This document shows, in pieces, positions 10,934-21,969 of a stretch of 64,000 bases of DNA. The translations under genes were made by a program, and so were the position numbers. Under the pieces are notes generated by a model, which saw nothing but the letters and a program-made list of their open reading frames with translations, was not told where the DNA came from and searched no databases. The DNA lies in the NCBI GenBank assembly GCA_001600355.1, contig BCJU01000003.1:1244519-1308518 (forward strand), read 5' to 3'. The stretch comes from Meira nashicola (Eukaryota; Basidiomycota; Exobasidiomycetes; Exobasidiales; Brachybasidiaceae). How positions within the stretch are numbered: position 1 is the first letter of the stretch; each line of letters begins with the position of its first letter.

Positions 10934-11386
10934 TTTTTTTTGTATCCTTCTCTATAGACATGTACACAAGCTTCCTTTTTTAAATCAAATCTTTGAAAGA
11001 ATCAATTTAATTGAAATATTTGTCAATGTAGATGTATAATAGCATGCTAAATGGAACGGAGAAATTGTGGTAAAAAGGGAACAAGATGGGATGCCAAAAG
11101 AGCAAAAATAGCCATTCTTTGTAGAAAAGCTAAATACCGCGCAAGCGGCGTTTGTAGAGATACACAAGGGATGAAGAAATGGTTGAAAAAAGGTCTCTCT
11201 CTGTATATGTTGTCAATCCAAAAAACGAGGCCGAGTGTTCTTGTATGATGTTGGTTTGAAATTGTACAATGAATTGAGAGGTGATTTGCATATGGCATTA
11301 AACATGCAGATGCGGGGAATCTTGCTTCGAAAGGAATGATCCTTTGCATAAGTCTTTGGGATGGGAATTTAGTGTTAATGGCTTCT
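10934..11386. other. Convergent 3' region between HUL5 and CNA1
   Basis: 453 bp shared by two converging genes. Short frames are present on both strands (up to 118 codons on the minus strand, overlapping the CNA1 end) but look like chance; nothing else is seen. Confidence 0.45.
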
Positions 11387-13372
11387 TCATTGAGCACCTC
11401 CATATTCTTGTGAACGACGCTTTGGTGAAGTGATATTATCGCTCAATTTTGCTAATTGGCTATCATCTCCCGTTTCTTCTCCACTCAAAGCTTCTTTAAT
11501 CATACTAACAGTACTTTCCAAACTTCTTCTTCTGTTACTTGGACTACTGGTTGCAGTTGTACCCAAAGAGCTAGTACGTGAATGTCCACGACGATGACTG
11601 CCAGATCCTGATCCGGAAATCGGACTGCTTGGAGTACCACCAATTGATGGACTGGCTGGAGTTGATTCGGGCGTAGTTCCCCAACCGGTAAAGCCTGGTT
11701 TCTTCATCTTTCGAGGAGCAGCAGATGAAGAAGCGTCTTGCATAGGCGTATCTCCTCCTGAAGCCGCTTCTTGTTCTTGAAGTAATTGTTGTTGACGGAA
11801 ATACTCAGCAGCTGCTTCTGGATCATCAGCATCGATCAGATCGGGTGGTAAACGTTCATTTTCGATATCAGATTTACGTGCTTCATCGAAACCATTTATA
11901 GCATCTTTAATACCTTCACTTCCACTTGCCAATTGTCCATAAGGTAGCTTGCCTGTTCCATTGGCCGATTTCAATTCGGACACACGTTCTGCTTCTTCAC
12001 GCAATAATGCAAACACACGCGACATTCTTCCTACAGCCAAAATCTTGTTCTTGATCACCACTCTTCTCTCTGCAGCTTCTCCATCTTCATCATCTCCGGC
12101 TTCGATTGGTTCATTCATGACGTCATCGTCATCATCTTCTTCTTCCAACTCTTCTTTCGAGCAAATGTTCAAAATTGCTATCAGCATATCAGTAATCTTT
12201 TCACCAACAAATGGCAAACTCCAAGTGAAAACGTCCATAAAGTTGGGCAACCAATATGGATGTGGCGTACAGTTGAATTGACGGATATTCATCACATTGT
12301 TCTCATATTTGAGTACGGCTGCCTTGTTATTGTAAACGTCCAAGTAATTTGGTGCTGAAAAGATTGTCATGACCGAAGGGAAACCAGTCGTCTTGGTCTT
12401 GCGATACATACGATAGCCGGCATCTTGTGCTTCGTGTGCTCGAATGATGGACAAAAGGTTATTTCTTTCAAGAAATTGACAAGCAGCTTGATAGGTGAAA
12501 AAGTATGAACAACCTCGAACGTGATTGTGAATAAAGCTTTCATTTGTCTTTTCTGCTCCGAAATCTTCCAAAGGATCCGCCCACAAAAGGTCACACATGA
12601 GCCCATGCGTTGGTGGCTCGCGGAATCGGTTAATGTTTCTAAGATCGTCCAAAGTTTGCAGTTCGGGTGATAGACCTCCATGAATGCATAAGAATTGCTT
12701 GTTCATAATTGCACCGAGAGGAAGAGTACAGAAAGATTCCATGCATTCTTCGTAAATTTGTTCGGAATATTTGTGTTTGCACTCTAATTTAAATGTGAAA
12801 TAATCTGTCAAGTGACGACATTCGTGATTTCCACGAAGAAGGAAGAGGGTATCGGGGTACCAAATCTTGAGTGCCCAAAGGTATAAAACGCATTCGATGG
12901 AAAAGTAACCACGATCGACATAATCACCTAAGAATAAATATCTAGTTTCCGCTGGATTACCTCCTACTTCGAACAATTTCATCAAATCAAAGTATTGGCC
13001 ATGAATATCACCACAAACGGTAATAGGTGCGTCAACTTCGAGTAGATTTGGTTCATTACGTAAAATCTCCGTAGCTGATCGAATGATATGTAAAGCTTGT
13101 TCGTCTGTTAAGCGACCTTCGCGATAAAAGTGATTCTTCAAAAATGCAATATCCGGCTTTGTTGGATCTTGTCTTGACCAAAATTGTTCTTCTGTTGGTT
13201 TCAAGAAAGCAGGAGCCTGCACGTCTTTAATAACACGCTCTTGCGTAGAAACTTGTGATCCATCTTCAGTAACGTGAATTGTAAAATCTACATCTGTTGG
13301 TTCATTCTTTGTGGTGATTTGCACCAAAGCATTTTCCAGCCTTTGAAGTTTTTGCGTTTGACCTGCTGACAT
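11387..13372 (-). CDS. CNA1: Calcineurin A, Ca2+/calmodulin-dependent protein phosphatase catalytic subunit
   Basis: 661 residues from the ATG at 13372 (MSAGQTQK); the frame continues 12 codons upstream to a TTG, which I reject. The PP2B catalytic core is complete, with metal and catalytic motifs [28 protein letters not shown] and [10 protein letters not shown]. It is followed by the calcineurin B-binding helix ([17 protein letters not shown]), a calmodulin-binding segment ([19 protein letters not shown]) and an autoinhibitory-like stretch ([18 protein letters not shown]). An acidic insertion ([12 protein letters not shown]...) separates the B-binding helix from the calmodulin site. About 110 serine/proline-rich residues follow the autoinhibitory region and are probably disordered. 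Calcineurin dephosphorylates Crz1-type factors in Ca2+ stress and is the FK506/cyclosporin target. No key residue is missing. Confidence 0.97.
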   Translation of the reverse strand: MSAGQTQKLQRLENALVQITTKNEPTDVDFTIHVTEDGSQVSTQERVIKDVQAPAFLKPTEEQFWSRQDPTKPDIAFLKNHFYREGRLTDEQALHIIRSATEILRNEPNLLEVDAPITVCGDIHGQYFDLMKLFEVGGNPAETRYLFLGDYVDRGYFSIECVLYLWALKIWYPDTLFLLRGNHECRHLTDYFTFKLECKHKYSEQIYEECMESFCTLPLGAIMNKQFLCIHGGLSPELQTLDDLRNINRFREPPTHGLMCDLLWADPLEDFGAEKTNESFIHNHVRGCSYFFTYQAACQFLERNNLLSIIRAHEAQDAGYRMYRKTKTTGFPSVMTIFSAPNYLDVYNNKAAVLKYENNVMNIRQFNCTPHPYWLPNFMDVFTWSLPFVGEKITDMLIAILNICSKEELEEEDDDDDVMNEPIEAGDDEDGEAAERRVVIKNKILAVGRMSRVFALLREEAERVSELKSANGTGKLPYGQLASGSEGIKDAINGFDEARKSDIENERLPPDLIDADDPEAAAEYFRQQQLLQEQEAASGGDTPMQDASSSAAPRKMKKPGFTGWGTTPESTPASPSIGGTPSSPISGSGSGSHRRGHSRTSSLGTTATSSPSNRRRSLESTVSMIKEALSGEETGDDSQLAKLSDNITSPKRRSQEYGGAQ

Positions 13373-14044
13373 TTTCTTGCTTTTTTTTGGTATAATGTAT
13401 GTCCGCAAGCAAAACGAATAATATAGAAAATCCTTTTATGTTTTCGATAAGCTGAGATTTATAAAAGTCTTGCTTGAAAACCCCTAAGAAACTTGCCAAT
13501 TATTTGAAAATTCCCGTGCGTACAAGAATCTTTTCAGGGGTGATACCTGTTTTGTTTTTAATCGTAAAAGACAAGAGTTTATGACTTGGGTAGGGTAGTG
13601 TTAAAGGTGAAAAAGATAAGTCTTTTTTTAACCTCTTACCTTCTTGTGTAAGGACGTTGTGAACAAGAAAAAGAAGATTATTCACAATGATGATGAGAAA
13701 GATGCACACATAGACTACGCCTCCGCCAAAAGAGTCTTGTTACCCGCTGTCGATAAAAGTGCAAGTGCCGCGTGTGCGTGTTGGTCTCTCTCATAAACGC
13801 GCCCCCGTGCTGCTTGCTTATGTATAGCTTAAAATTGACACTGGCTCTGTGCCCGTTTAAGGAATTGACAGGACATGATGTCAATGAGGGCTTATGCATA
13901 CTTTTTATCGGTTATAGGCCTTAGCTTCATAAGCGTACATTTACACTCAGTTTGAAATACACACCTACACGTGCTGGTGACCATGAATATAGAATATGGA
14001 ATATACGAGCATAAAAAGTTATTCTACATTATTATGATTACAAT
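13373..14044. other. Intergenic, CNA1 promoter and photolyase 3' end
   Basis: 672 bp between two minus-strand genes. The side near 13373 is the CNA1 leader. A CACGTG hexamer is at 13968-13973. I see no convincing gene or RNA here. Confidence 0.45.
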
Positions 14045-16206
14045 CTATGCCTTCTTTCCTCGTTTAGATGATTTTTCACTTTCTTCAACTTCACGTTTTG
14101 TGCCTCGCTTTTCACCTTCATCTTGCTCATCCTCATGATCATGATCGTCTGTATTTTCAGGCTGTATCTCTTCCTCTTGTTCATCTTCTTTACTAACCGA
14201 ATTCTTCTGATCTTTTTTACCTGTCCCACCTGATGCTTCAACTCCAGCTTTTGCCCAATCTGGAATTTTATTATTCGTTCCAGGATTTTGTTTAGGATTT
14301 TGAGGATGTGATTGACCATGTTGTTTACGTAAGATACCTTCTGCTTTTCCATCCCAAACTTCTTTTGATGTTCCATAATATTTTGCAGCGTAAGCAGCTT
14401 TCATTCTGTTTAAACAAACGGCTTTTTCTGCTTTTTCATCAAGGATTGGGAAAGGATAATCTTTTCCAATAATACATTTTGCTTTTTTTTGAACTTCCAT
14501 TGGAGCAGTATGTGGTGCATAAATGAATTTATCAGGATATTCTTTTAATTCAGGACAATATTTCCTGATCAAAGATCCATGTGAATCATATTTTTGTGGA
14601 AAAGTTGCTAATCCATAAACACGATAAAATTGACTAAAGAATGCACTGCAAGATAACCACATCCAATTACCTGCATTCGCATTAGGATCCCAATCCAATA
14701 ACCATTCTTCAAACATTTCCGCTCCACGTTCCCAGCTTATCCAACATTGACCACGTGTTAAAAAAGAAGCTAAACTATGTCTCATCAAATGATGACACCA
14801 ACCTTGTAAGCGTAATTGACGAATGCCTGCATCTATCCATGGAAATCCCGTTTGTCCTGCTCTAAAAGCTTCTAATCGTTTTTCGCTCACTTCATCTCCT
14901 CTTGGTCGTGGTTCGATTGGCTTTCCATCTTTGTCATATTCTGTTGGCAAATACCAATCCATATATCTGCTAATCGAATTTCCTCTAATATGTTGATATG
15001 CATCACCAACTGCAAGTTCTGCACATGCATACATTTCTCTGAATAATAATTGTCCTTCCATATTTTCGGGTGGTGTTGTTTTATTACCACCTTTATATTC
15101 TTTTGTTGCATCGATTGAATCATACCATAACTTACGAATCGATAAACAACCAAATTTCAAAAAAGGTGATAATAATGTCGTTGAAGGTTCGGTTGCATCA
15201 CAAGAAGGAGAAGTTTTTGGTTTAGAGAATGTAGCCATATATCCTTTCTCTTTGCACTTTTCTTCTAATCTTCTAAGAGCTTCATTCTCACCTCCAGGCA
15301 CGGCTGCCTTTTCTTGTGCACCACATGACTTTGGATCCATTCCTAAAGAGCCCAAAGTGGGTACAGTGAAATGTTCTTCTTTCGCTTGTTCAGGCGCATC
15401 AGGTCCGTCAACAGTTTCATAACATGTCACCTTTCCATCTTTCTTCCTTTGACCTCCTAATTCGGCACTATTCAAATCCACTTTTGGCGGTCCAGTCTTT
15501 TTGTGATAAGTTGGAACACCATCCAAAGAAGAATGAATTTCTGACAAAATAGATTTCAAATCTTTAGCTTCTTTTTTGCCTGGTAAAACGGGTGAAGGTA
15601 TCGATTTAGGTGCTTCAATAGGTCTTGATGGTTCAGGCATTGAAGAGACAATACCTTGCAATGTTTTTAAGCTAGTAATCGGTTTACCAGTACTCTTCTT
15701 AACAATCTCTTCGATATCATACAAATGATGTCCGTTCTTCATAACAACCTTTACTCCTGCTTTTTCAGCCAATTGAATCACTTCTTTATCCCTTTCGCGT
15801 GCATATCCGTTCACATCCTTTTCAAATACCAAATGACTAATCTTCCATCTTTTGAAAAGTTCAGGTAACAATAATACCGGATCACCTCGAACTACGAGTA
15901 ATTGACTTTTATTGTTGACCTTATGAATATTATCAGAAAGTGTTTGCATTGATTCTAACAAGAATCTGAATCTATTCAATCCAACTCGATGTTTGTATAT
16001 GTACTGTGAATGAAAGAGAAAAAAGAATGTTTCTGATAAATATCTTTTTCCATTATGTGAGGGTAAAGTCAACCTTTTTCACTCACATTTGGATCCCAAC
16101 ACCATAAAGGAAAGAAAGCTTCAGGCTTCAAATCCAATGCAGCCTGTAAAGCAGGGCTATCATGAAGTCTCAAATCCGTTCTGAACCAATAGATCACTCG
16201 TGACAT
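14045..16206 (-). CDS. (6-4) photolyase / animal-type cryptochrome, two exons
   Basis: Spliced CDS is exon 1 16206-16087 (40 codons, MSRVIYWFRTDLRLHDS) and exon 2 16003-14045, giving 692 residues. The 83-nt intron (16086-16004) has a GTGAGT donor and CAG acceptor; joining gives WDPN|YIYKHRVGLNRFRFLL, the expected photolyase core. The FAD domain shows TTLLSPFLKFGCLS, GFPWIDAGIRQLR, GWCHHLMRHSLASFLTRG and NAGNWMWLSCSAFF. The two histidines used by (6-4) photolyases (H-x3-H in HHLMRH, about 445 and 449) and the Asn facing flavin N5 (about 483) are present, so DNA repair is plausible; a light-sensor role cannot be excluded. A linker of about 100 residues (roughly 145-250), rich in K/P/S, is longer than usual, and the C-terminus is a charged disordered tail with a basic KRGTKREVEESEKSSKRGKK end that may be a nuclear signal. 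Confidence 0.9.
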
Positions 16207-16648
16207 TTTGACGACACTTTTTTGAAGAGATGATTGTAAGGAAATGATGTGTCTCCATTCACTCTCATCCTTCAATTTTCCTTCTTCCTTCTCATGATCA
16301 GTGTTTTTGTACCTGTATGTACTGCTCATGTCAGCAATGACTGAGAAGAAATGCATAAGGAAAAATGCTTTGTCAGTGGAGGCTTTCTAGGCTAATCGAC
16401 CTGCATGAATAGACAGGGTATTTAAATCCAGGTACTTGTACAGTGTCTGATTTACCCTCTTTTAACGCGACTAAATTCAAGCCTTGAATCGAGCTTGTCG
16501 AGCACATCTCATCATGGTTATCATATTTTACATTCACGCTCACGCTTGTTATCCTGCAATCTGAAAAGATGAAATTGATCGTACAAAGAGAGTCATAACG
16601 ACATAATAGTGAGCATAGTATTTTGTATAATAAATGCATTTATGACAT
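16207..16648. other. Intergenic, photolyase promoter and eL8 3' end
   Basis: 442 bp between two minus-strand genes. The photolyase frame is open upstream of its ATG with further in-frame ATGs at 16356 and 16329, but the family starts at the MSRVIYWFR methionine. An 88-codon minus-strand frame (16373-16639) has no recognisable content. Confidence 0.45.
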
Positions 16649-17985
16649 TTATTGAGTACCAACTGCTTGACCAGCAGCCTTAGCACGCTTAGCCAACATA
16701 GTAGCAGATTTGTTACCACGGACACCACCTCCCCAATGACGACGAGATTCTTCGTATTTGTCCAAGTAGTTAGCCTTGGCAGCTTGAACTAATGTGGACA
16801 ATTCACGTTCATCTTCAGAACGAACATCTTGGATTGCACAAACGGCGGCAGTCTTTTTGTGAACAAGAGTTCCCAAACGTGCCTTACCCTTAACAATGAC
16901 GTATGGGATACCCATCTTACGGCACAAAGCGGGCAAGAAGACGACCAATTCAATTGGGTCAACGTCATCAGCAATGACAACCAAGTTGGCCTTCTTTGCT
17001 TCAACCAAAGCGACAATGTGGTTCAAACCATATTTGACGAACAATGGCTTCTTACCATCGGCCTTGGGGTCAGCCTTCTTTCCGTCGGCGACATCCTTGG
17101 CAACAGCTGCCAAACGTTCTTTCTTCTCTTGTTTGGATTCAGGGCGGTACTTGTTCAACAATTTGAACAAGTTTGTAGCAGTGTTCTTGTCCAAAGCATT
17201 GCTGAATTGAGCAATTGCTGGAGGAACCTTGAGACGTTGGTTGAGGATAACACGTTGACGTTGGAGACGAACGTATTCTGGCCATTTGACGAATCTGGTC
17301 AAATCACGAGCGGGTTGGATGTCTTGACCGATTGCGAAAGAGCGGGAGCGCTTCTCGAAGCGAGCATCCTTTGGTGCCTTGCTGGCAGCCTTGGATTTGC
17401 CGTATGGGTTGGCGGCTGGCTTCTTTGTTCCTTTAGTGGCCTTGGGCTGTAAGGAGAAAAAATAAAAAAAGTTAGCTCTCTACCGTGTATCTCTAAAAAA
17501 AGGTCATTGGGGGTCATTGAGACGAGCAGATTGTTGATAGAAAGACGAGTTACGACTTTCTTCCACTCGGATCTCTAAACAGGCACAGAAGGCCTCCCCC
17601 TAAAAAGACGTGATCGTCATTGGGTATCATAGATAAAAGAAAAGGTAGGTCAAAATTGATCTGCTTTTGCAAGAACAAAAATGTTCACAAATTTCTCCGC
17701 CCTCAGATCAGCCAACGATGAGTTCCACTGGAAATCTTGGAAAAAGATGCCGCTGACTCCCAGCAGGACACGAAGGCCACGCATGATTACTATGCTATTC
17801 AGCAGAGCTTAAAACAATGATCAATGTCAAAGAAGGCGTACGTCCTTAATCGAATAGGTAGGAGCTGGTTTCCTCTTGTGTTTAATGCTGTTATTTTGAG
17901 ATCCGAGTCGGAAAAGACTCATACAGTCTTTCTATCATCTTGCTCTTCTGCCGTCACAATGGCCGCCCATATTGATGCGTACCAT
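16649..17985 (-). CDS. RPL8: 60S ribosomal protein eL8 (L7a/Rpl8)
   Basis: The main exon is 17446-16649, opening directly with [17 protein letters not shown] and continuing FEKR...[30 protein letters not shown], then the L7Ae-type core ([37 protein letters not shown]) and the [13 protein letters not shown] tail. The frame before this exon is broken and a CTAAC...TTACAG acceptor ends at 17447. The only nearby ATG followed directly by GT in the needed phase is 17985-17983 (AAAATG|GTACGC), so I propose a first exon of just the start codon and a 536-nt intron (17982-17447). The product is then 266 residues, the same as human RPL7A. The main exon is certain; the first exon is inferred. The stop codon lies inside an AATAAA (16648-16653). 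Acts in the large ribosomal subunit. Confidence 0.9.
17447..17982 (-). other. Proposed long first intron of eL8
   Basis: 536 nt with donor GTACGC, branch-like GCTAAC about 30 nt before the acceptor, a T-rich tract and TTACAG. This is 6-9 times longer than every other intron seen here. It holds weak C-box-like (GATGATAG) and several CTGA (D-box-like) motifs on the sense strand, but no clear snoRNA. Confidence 0.5.
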
Positions 17986-18980
17986 TTTGATATATGATCT
18001 TGATGTGAGTCGAAGGTGATTGGGAAGAAGGAATGGTGCAAGCTTGCTCGAGTTTACTTGTACTCAGCAAGTGCGCAGGGCATAAAGGAATTTCCCACTC
18101 TACCGCAAGCGCATCCAATTTTTCTCTGCGGTCACGCGCAACGAACTAATAAAAAGGCCGATTGCACGTGACCTATAATTTCCATACAGAAGAAGCTCCC
18201 CGGACCTCTGTGGAGAAATGCTCAACCAGCGGCGGACCATCGACGCGTAAAAAAGCTAAAATAAACTAAACTACTGTCGAGCTTCATGAATTAACCCTCG
18301 TATAATCTTGGAACTTTTGCGCTGCTTACATACAATATACACCATGGTTTGGCTTTCAGCTATAGTGATAGGTAGTAACGATTCGCGAAGATCCGCTTTC
18401 TTCTGAGAGCATTCGGATGGTCTCCTTAAATCGGGAAATACATGATTTGTACTAAATATCGCTGTTACCACAGCTTTCTTTGTGAGTTAACGCATAGATC
18501 GTGTGATGACTATCGGACTCTGCAGAATAATGTTGCATGGGTCTGTCTAATATTGCGTGTTCGTGCCTAATTTGTAATCGACTGATTAAGTGCCGTGCCG
18601 TGCCGTGTCTAGGGACTCCTTGTTCTACGCTACAAATTCCTGTGTTTTCTTCTTGCGTGTTTGTTCCTAGTCGTCGAAGAAGCGGCGAAATAACATAGGG
18701 TCCCGTTTCCTCTAAATAAAAATACCGCATACATGTGCATGTATGATACATCTTCTGCCGTTCCGCCACTTTTAGAAGTATTATTAAGTCTAAAGATAGA
18801 ATTCTCCGCTTGAAGGGGGGCCCATGGTTAGGGGAATGTGTTGATTTGCATAAAAGTATAATTTCATTGTATATGAAATTTCATACCTTTGTCAGTCTGT
18901 CAATCTCAACCCTCACAATCTTTTATCCATCTTTCCATTTCGCTTTACAACAACGCAATACACATTCATTGATCGCCATT
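17986..18980. other. Divergent intergenic region, eL8 promoter and hydrolase A promoter
   Basis: 995 bp. A CACGTGAC element (18165-18172) lies about 180 bp upstream of the proposed eL8 start codon and may be a bHLH-type site. Minus-strand frames at 18271-18471 and 18452-18769 have no recognisable protein. The hydrolase frame is open upstream of its ATG to 18810, but that stretch starts with TTG and reads as leader. Confidence 0.45.
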
Positions 18981-20444
18981 ATGCGATTCTCGACTTTGGC
19001 CTTGACGGCTGCATCGGCGGCATTAATTTCTAGTCCTGAAACAGTAGCATCTGATGTAGATTTAAAACATCGTTTGGTACATAGAAATGTAGTCTCATTA
19101 CAATCTAGAAATCCAACAGGAAATTTTGATCAACTATATCTCGCTTCAAATTATCAAAATGGTTCAACTGCACCAGGAGCTGCTTCAAACGATAACGCAA
19201 ATCAACAAGTAGTCGTTGGAGGAACAGGTGCAGATGATGATAGTCAAAGGCCAGGTTGTGAAACAATCTTTATCAATACTGCTGCTGTAAGTGGAAGTGA
19301 TGATGGCGGTTGGACAGAAATTCCAAACGTGACTGGATTTTATGTCGATCGTAATGTCACCTACGGTTCAGCGACTGCGCCAGTCTTTGTCGAAGCAAAC
19401 AAGGATTTCACCAAAGTTAAACGTGTCATCATCGGTCAACCTGGTAAACCGCGTGATGCATGGAAGTATTCAAACTTATTCCGTAATTCGCTCAATTGTG
19501 CTGTTGCAAATACTAGTATGGCCGTTGAATGGAATGATGTCTTAGTTACTGCACCTGTTTGGCTCGATATGAATGATCATAATGCAGGAGCAGGAAATCC
19601 AACAGATTTGTACTTTTCCAACGGTGGATGGAATCAAGGCAGTAAAGCACAAGGTCCGGGAAGTGCTGATGCAAGCTCGTTTGACGTTCTTGATGATTTA
19701 GTGAAACGATTTGCCAATCAAACAGAATTCCCTGCTGTTACAAGTATCATCGTTGCTGGTCACTCTTTGGGCGGATCTGTTGCTCAAAGATATGCTATGT
19801 TACGCAACAATGACACAAGTACAGAAGGTTTGGTTAGTTATTGGGTAGGAAATCCAGGTGCATACGTTTGGCCTTCTCCTCAACGTCCAGTCACTCCAAG
19901 TAACACATCTTGTGCAAGTGAAGTGGATGATTGGTCATACGGTGTAGCAGGTGGTTTGCCTGCATATGTGAAAGGCAAACCTGCTGCTGACACATTGTAT
20001 GCACGTTACAGAACTAGAAAGATTCAATATGCTTTGGGTTTGGCTGATAATGGACCAGGTGATACACATTGTGAAGCACAATATCAAGGCTCAAGTCATT
20101 TAAATAGAGGTCAAAATATGGAAAAAGCTCTACAGGGTATGGCAGGTGGAATGCCAAGTACGCAATCGTTCAATTACGTTCCAAATACCAGTCATGAAGA
20201 TTATTTGATGATGAGCGATCCCAACTCACAATCATACCTCTTTGTGGAAGGATTGAGTGACCCACGCCCTTCCGGCACCACAACTTCCAGTGGTAATGGT
20301 AACAGCAAATCTGGATCCAAATCTGGTTCAAAATCTGGCAGCTCTTCCAACAACAATTCACCAAGTTCCGGTGCAGGTGTACTGGAAAGCATGCAAGGTT
20401 TGATGTTGAGCATTGTCTTGGTTGTCATTTGTATTGTACTCTAG
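18981..20444 (+). CDS. Secreted, probably GPI-anchored alpha/beta hydrolase (paralogue A)
   Basis: 487 residues from the ATG at 18981, chosen because it starts a clean signal peptide (MRFSTLALTAASAALIS). The fold is indicated by a nucleophile elbow IIVAGHSLGGSVAQRYA with Ser at residue 262, and by conserved blocks VWLDMNDHNAG, YWVGNPGAYVWPSPQRP and TLYARYRTRKIQYALGLAD. The catalytic acid and histidine cannot be fixed; the His in NTSHEDYL near 405 is a candidate. The last 60 residues are Ser/Gly/Asn-rich with KSGSKSGSKSGSS repeats and end in a hydrophobic tail (MLSIVLVVICIVL), as in GPI proteins. It is single-exon. A paralogue with the same blocks lies at 49072-50686. Substrate unknown; possibly an esterase or lipase at the cell wall. 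Confidence 0.8.
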   Translation: MRFSTLALTAASAALISSPETVASDVDLKHRLVHRNVVSLQSRNPTGNFDQLYLASNYQNGSTAPGAASNDNANQQVVVGGTGADDDSQRPGCETIFINTAAVSGSDDGGWTEIPNVTGFYVDRNVTYGSATAPVFVEANKDFTKVKRVIIGQPGKPRDAWKYSNLFRNSLNCAVANTSMAVEWNDVLVTAPVWLDMNDHNAGAGNPTDLYFSNGGWNQGSKAQGPGSADASSFDVLDDLVKRFANQTEFPAVTSIIVAGHSLGGSVAQRYAMLRNNDTSTEGLVSYWVGNPGAYVWPSPQRPVTPSNTSCASEVDDWSYGVAGGLPAYVKGKPAADTLYARYRTRKIQYALGLADNGPGDTHCEAQYQGSSHLNRGQNMEKALQGMAGGMPSTQSFNYVPNTSHEDYLMMSDPNSQSYLFVEGLSDPRPSGTTTSSGNGNSKSGSKSGSKSGSSSNNNSPSSGAGVLESMQGLMLSIVLVVICIVL

Positions 20445-20598
20445 ACACATCTTTCTTTTATTTGGACAATTTCTGTATTGACATCTCTTATCTCCCTATC
20501 TAAGCATTCATACAGCATTCATACATATCGTACCGGACTTTTTAATTACGGCAATCTATTATACATTTAACTTTTACCTGTTTGTGTTGATCTATAAG

Positions 20599-21735
20599 CT
20601 AAACGAATATAGACATTGGAATTCCTCTGAAGTCCAACTCTCTTCCTCCTTCTGTTGATGGTCCTCCAACTTCGATCACATTGCCGAAATGAAATCGCTT
20701 TGCATTTACTGCACAGATCATTGCGTCGATCACGTCATCTGAAGGGATGGCTTTTGTATCCCCAAAAAAGTATGGTCTTGCACCTTCGCGGATATGATTA
20801 GTAAGTCTCCCTCGAAGAAGGTATGTTATCCATTTCATGGTCTTTGCGTTTTCTTGGCTTCCACAGAAAAGTCCTTCGATGAATTCTTGCTTGGTTTCGT
20901 AATCCTTGAAAGGCTCCAAATTTTTCAATAAATCCAACCTTTGTATCCTACCTAAGCGACATTTTTTTACATTTATAGCTTGCTGATTTTCTATCTGACT
21001 TTCTTCGAAATTTGCTTGAGATGATAGAAAAGCTAATTCGGGATGACGTTCAAACAAATAAGTTTTGCAGTTTGATTGTTCTTCTTCTTCTTCTTCTTGC
21101 GTAGGAGGAAGAAATCGTAGACGATCTTTCTTTATTCCATTCGTGACAAATTTATCCAATTCAAGAATTTTTTCCATAATATTATATGTTTGTACGGACA
21201 GACCAAAACCTGACTCCTCGGATTTGGTTTTCTGTCGTTTTCTTACCCTTTCTTCATCATTATCATGTAAAGCAGTATCGCGAATATCAAAAGCACTTTT
21301 CTTGTTTGCCTCTGAAACTTCTTTATGTGTTCCTCCACGTTCAAATATATCCAGAGCAGGCCTAGAAGGAGGAGTGAAGATCGATGATGGTCCTACAAAT
21401 GGTTCCTTATCTGTTGGTCCCAAATAATCTTCTCCTTCTAACATTGACGCTTTTTTTTTGCTTAAAAATGTTATCGCTCTCTTTTTGGCAGCTGCTAAAA
21501 TTCTACGAGCTTCTCTTTCACATTTTCTTCCTCCTCTTTCTGCTTTTGATGACAAAGCTAAAGGCATATCTATTCCAATAGAAAGAATGTATCTTGGATC
21601 TCTATAATCCCAAATTTCTTCTAATTCTTCTATCACACGCAATTGAACCTTTCCATTTGCTTCTATAACGCAAACACTCCATCCTGATCGTGTACCATCA
21701 ATTCCAATCCAGCATGGCTGATCAGAATTATTCAT
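20599..21735 (-). CDS. DUF429 protein (predicted RNase H-fold nuclease family)
   Basis: 378 residues from the ATG at 21735 (MNNSDQPCWIGIDG); an upstream TTG in frame was rejected. It opens with a GIDGTRSGWSVCVIE strand, then LSIGIDMPLAL, CEREARRILAAAKKRAI, FTPPSRPAL, VQTYNIMEKILELD, FERHPELAFL and IPSDDVIDAMICAVNA. These are the ordered motifs I associate with DUF429, a family predicted to have an RNase H-like fold in which the acidic residues (GIDG, GIDMP, ERHPE, DDVIDA) would bind metal. Two inserts, a KKSAFDIRD...KRQKTK region and a glutamate run, break the core and look fungal. The natural substrate is unknown. The family is best known from bacteria and archaea, so the gene may be an old acquisition. 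Confidence 0.75.
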   Translation of the reverse strand: MNNSDQPCWIGIDGTRSGWSVCVIEANGKVQLRVIEELEEIWDYRDPRYILSIGIDMPLALSSKAERGGRKCEREARRILAAAKKRAITFLSKKKASMLEGEDYLGPTDKEPFVGPSSIFTPPSRPALDIFERGGTHKEVSEANKKSAFDIRDTALHDNDEERVRKRQKTKSEESGFGLSVQTYNIMEKILELDKFVTNGIKKDRLRFLPPTQEEEEEEQSNCKTYLFERHPELAFLSSQANFEESQIENQQAINVKKCRLGRIQRLDLLKNLEPFKDYETKQEFIEGLFCGSQENAKTMKWITYLLRGRLTNHIREGARPYFFGDTKAIPSDDVIDAMICAVNAKRFHFGNVIEVGGPSTEGGRELDFRGIPMSIFV

Positions 21736-21968
21736 TGAATAAAGATGATCGTATAAAAGGTCGTTTTTGAAAGCCAAAATTAAGTGTGGAGAAATGCATG
21801 TCCAACCACACGTGAGAAGGATTGCATCTGTTTTTGGGGTTGATTACATACATACACCTCTTCTTACTCAAAGTGGAAAAGGTACCACCAAGATTGCAAA
21901 AGGTCAAAAGTCAGGTTGCATACATTGGATATCGCGTGCGGAGGGAGCCATTAAAGCAAGGGGTAGGA

Positions 21969-21969
<1 letters not shown>

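Noticed and set aside
16829..17452. 207-codon plus-strand open frame over eL8
   Set aside because: It is the exact complement of the eL8 coding sequence, which is certain; highly biased codon use in ribosomal genes leaves the antisense open.
17700..17760. Possible box C/D snoRNA in the eL8 intron
   Set aside because: C- and D-like motifs occur but deviate from consensus, spacing is too short, and I could not find a terminal stem; kept only as a question in the intron finding.
18452..18769. 105-codon minus-strand frame between eL8 and hydrolase A
   Set aside because: No motif, composition unlike real proteins here; better explained as intergenic DNA.
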